DNA from: Clostridium rhizosphaerae
GTDB lineage: Bacteria; Bacillota; Clostridia; Clostridiales; Clostridiaceae
Reading direction: 5' to 3'
NCBI RefSeq assembly: GCF_016765585.1
Contig: NZ_JAESWC010000018.1
Location: 124,001-188,000, forward strand
Length of the DNA: 64,000 bases
Shown here: positions 61,766-64,000 of the stretch, piece by piece
How the letters are laid out: every line of letters begins with the position of its first letter
Position numbering within the stretch: the first letter of the stretch is position 1
Position numbers and translations under genes: made by a program
The notes under the pieces: model-generated
What the model was told of the DNA's origin: nothing
What the model saw: only the letters and a program-made list of their open reading frames with translations
The model's database searches: none

Positions 61766-63955
61766 CTAGTCATCTACTAATTCTAATTCCAAAGTTAAAG
61801 TAGTACCCTTAGAAACCTGTTCACCTGCATTTATACTTTGCTCTGAAACTAAGCCTTCCCCAGTAAAATCTGCTTGTAAGCCTAAGGAATTTAATACTTC
61901 TACTGCTTTTTCTTTTGTATATCCAGTAAGGTCAGGTGCAACTACTACTTTATTATAGGTTGAGCTTGCCCCTGTGTAAAGCACAATTTTATCTCCTTCT
62001 TTAACGCTATATCCAGGTTTAGGATTCATATCTGTGATATACTCACCTTTTGAATCAGCTTCAAAAGTCAGCCCCTGCTGCTTTAAAAGTTTTACGGCCT
62101 CTTCCTTTTTCATACCTCTAACCTCAGGAACTGTAACATCCTTTAACATGCTTCTCGCAATTTTATCACTTGATGCATCGGCATCTATAGCAAGATAATT
62201 AAATATATCATTAAACACTTGTTTTGCAACTGGTGCTGCTATTTGTCCTGCATAATAGTTAGATGGATCAGGCTCATCTATGGATACAAATAATGTAATC
62301 ATAGGTTTTTCAGCTGGAGCCATCCCTGCGAAGGAAGCTATATACTTTCCAGCTTCATAACTTTTCGTTACACTGCTTACCTTTTGGGCAGTTCCTGTCT
62401 TTCCAGCAATATGATAACCAGGAATATTGGCATTCTTTCCTCCGCCTTCAGAAATAACCTTCTCTAAATATCCTCTTAAAGTATGGGCAACATCTTCCTT
62501 TAGTATACTTCTTTCATTATAGTCCTCATATTTTTTATCTACGATTTTATTGTTATTATTATCAAAGTGTACTACCTCTTTCATAACATGAGGTGTTATA
62601 AGCTTTCCTCCATTTGCAACAGCATTGAATGCAGTTAAGTATTGGATTGCAGAAACCGTATTGCTTTGTCCAAAGGATATAGTAGCCAAGTCAACATCTG
62701 AAATGCTTTGTGTCTTTCTTATTATTCCTTTAGCCTCTCCAGGCAAATCAATACCAGTTTTTTGTCCAAATCCAAATTCATTTATGTATTTGTTCAAGTT
62801 TTCCCTTCCAAGTCGTTTCCCAAGTTCCATAAAACCAACATTGCAAGAGTTCTTTAATATATCTACAAAAGTTTGATCTCCATGTCCTGTTCTCTTCCAG
62901 CACTTAATAATCCTGTTTACTACTTTTGTGCTTCCGCCGCAAACAAAATGGTCAGTTTCTTTTACTAAATTTTCTTGCATTGCACCATAAGCAGTTATAA
63001 CCTTGAAAATAGAACCAGGCTCAAAGGTATCATTTACAGATCTGTTCCTCCACATTTTTTGAAGTTCTTCATCAGTTTTTCCTTCTTCCCAAGGATTATT
63101 TGGGTTAAAATCCGGTTTATTAACCATCGCCAGTATCTCACCATTATTAGGATCCATTGCTATAATGCTGACAGCCTTTGCTTTATTATCATTCATAGCC
63201 TGAACAGCAGCTTTCTCGCAAAAGCGCTGTATCATCTCATCTATAGTTAATACAACGTCTTTACCATCTACTGGCTTTGTAAACTCAGAAATAATATACG
63301 GCTGTCCTTTGCTTTTATTATCAGTTTCAGAAATAATTCTCCCGGGAGTACCTGATAAAACCTTGTCATAGGTCAGTTCCACTCCAGTTAGTCCAACTCC
63401 GTCTTTTCTAATAAATCCTACAACATGAGATAAGAAATTATCATACGGATAATATCTTTTTGTATCAGAGGATACTAAAATTCCTCTTATATTTAAAGCA
63501 TTTACTTTATCAGCTTCACTTTTTTCTATTCTTCTAGCTAGACTTGCAGAAGCCATAGGAAGTCCATTTGGCAAAGTTTTGTTTAAAATGCTTAAAACTT
63601 CGCTTTTATCCATTTTTAGTGCATCGGCTAATTTAGGAGCTAATTCTTCTTTGGTTAATTTTTTTTCCTCTAGATGCTGCCTTACGGTATTCATGTCCAA
63701 GTCAACTCTGTACACGTTAGCACTCATAGCTAGTTCATGTCCAGTTCTATCCAGTATTCTTCCTCTTCTAGCATCTATTTTAACATCGCTTGTCCATTGT
63801 TCTTTGGCTATTTTAGTCAGATGTTCCGATTGTCCAATCATTATATAGGACAATCTAAGGGTGAGCAAAAAAAATAAAAGAAAAAGTATGCCAAATGTAA
63901 TCAGCATCCTTTTTTTTATTATAACCTTGTCCCTATATTCTCCTCCAGCCAACGT
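61766..63955 (-). CDS. Penicillin-binding protein SpoVD/FtsI with PASTA domains
   Basis: A class B transpeptidase of about 729 residues. It has one N-terminal membrane segment (LITFGILFLLFFLLTLRLSY), a dimerisation domain, and the transpeptidase motifs STVKP-like PGSIFKVITA (SxxK), SCN in ILKNSCNVGFME, and KTGTAQ near residue 530, then two PASTA domains (VPEVRGMKKEEAVKLLKQQG and APDLTGYTKEKAVEVLNSLG). PASTA domains at the end and position before murE fit SpoVD or the vegetative Pbp2x/FtsI. I start at TTG 63955, eight bases after GGAGG; an upstream GTG lacks a site. Confidence 0.92.
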   Translation of the reverse strand, partial: TLAGGEYRDKVIIKKRMLITFGILFLLFFLLTLRLSYIMIGQSEHLTKIAKEQWTSDVKIDARRGRILDRTGHELAMSANVYRVDLDMNTVRQHLEEKKLTKEELAPKLADALKMDKSEVLSILNKTLPNGLPMASASLARRIEKSEADKVNALNIRGILVSSDTKRYYPYDNFLSHVVGFIRKDGVGLTGVELTYDKVLSGTPGRIISETDNKSKGQPYIISEFTKPVDGKDVVLTIDEMIQRFCEKAAVQAMNDNKAKAVSIIAMDPNNGEILAMVNKPDFNPNNPWEEGKTDEELQKMWRNRSVNDTFEPGSIFKVITAYGAMQENLVKETDHFVCGGSTKVVNRIIKCWKRTGHGDQTFVDILKNSCNVGFMELGKRLGRENLNKYINEFGFGQKTGIDLPGEAKGIIRKTQSISDVDLATISFGQSNTVSAIQYLTAFNAVANGGKLITPHVMKEVVHFDNNNNKIVDKKYEDYNERSILKEDVAHTLRGYLEKVISEGGGKNANIPGYHIAGKTGTAQKVSSVTKSYEAGKYIASFAGMAPAEKPMITLFVSIDEPDPSNYYAGQIAAPVAKQVFNDIFNYLAIDADASSDKIARSMLKDVTVPEVRGMKKEEAVKLLKQQGLTFEADSKGEYITDMNPKPGYSVKEGDKIVLYTGASSTYNKVVVAPDLTGYTKEKAVEVLNSLGLQADFTGEGLVSEQSINAGEQVSKGTTLTLELELVDD

Positions 63956-64000
63956 ACCTACCTCCACTAAAATAAAATATTCTTTATCTTTGCAACAAGA

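Overview
The window is AT-rich DNA from an endospore-forming Firmicute, most likely a Clostridium of the sensu stricto group. The grounds are the low GC content, strong GGAGG-type ribosome binding sites, clostridial gene order (efp, a CD1247-type protein, spoIIIAA-AH, asp23, nusB, folD, xseA, xseB, ispA, dxs, tlyA, nadK, argR, recN, spoIVB, spo0A), and conserved clostridial neighbours such as the DUF2953 gene, ytfJ, scpB and scpA. I cannot name the species. I see no rRNA, tRNA, CRISPR array, prophage or intact insertion sequence. Almost all genes lie on the minus strand; the exceptions are DUF2953-ytfJ and rqcH.

Region by region. 1-3.6 kb: a frameshifted exported-protein gene, a coding remnant, and a two-gene flavin/iron-sulfur redox unit of unknown substrate. 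3.6-10.1 kb: two S11 D-Ala-D-Ala carboxypeptidases, DUF2953-ytfJ convergent with scpAB, and pyrimidine-nucleoside phosphorylase. 10.1-12.6 kb: a gene-poor stretch with spoIIM, two small unknown genes, a candidate small RNA and a decayed gene. 12.6-31.8 kb: the long sporulation and housekeeping block listed above. 32.0-38.6 kb: a ten-gene type IV pilus operon (pilB, pilC, four or five prepilin-like proteins, and diverged pilM/N/O-like genes). 38.8-46.9 kb: dapF, rqcH, an rRNA methyltransferase, a PyrR-attenuated pyrR-uraA operon, rluD, lspA and yteA. 47-50.9 kb: shikimate genes aroB, aroF and aroA with a nucleosidase gene inserted. 50.9-64 kb: the division and peptidoglycan cluster (spoVD, murE, murF, mraY, ftsW, ftsQ, DUF881, sbp, DUF881, then yggS, sepF, yggT, ylmH, divIVA).

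The genes combine into three themes. Sporulation covers Spo0A control, engulfment (SpoIIM), the SpoIIIA channel, SpoIVB signalling and YtfJ. Envelope growth and division covers the mur/fts genes, the lipid-carrier genes dxs and ispA, and the carboxypeptidases. Ribosome and RNA maintenance covers RqcH together with YlmH/RqcP, EF-P, TlyA, RluD and NusB.

The less ordinary content is mostly non-coding: a three-copy palindromic repeat family; a 71-bp hairpin insert bounded by 13-bp direct repeats inside the spoIIIA operon; a perfect 32-bp palindrome upstream of rqcH that shares its core with an inverted repeat near 1 kb; two convergent gene pairs whose stop codons both sit inside one terminator palindrome; and recognisable sigma-H/0A-box, sigma-E and sigma-F-like promoter sequences in front of sporulation genes.
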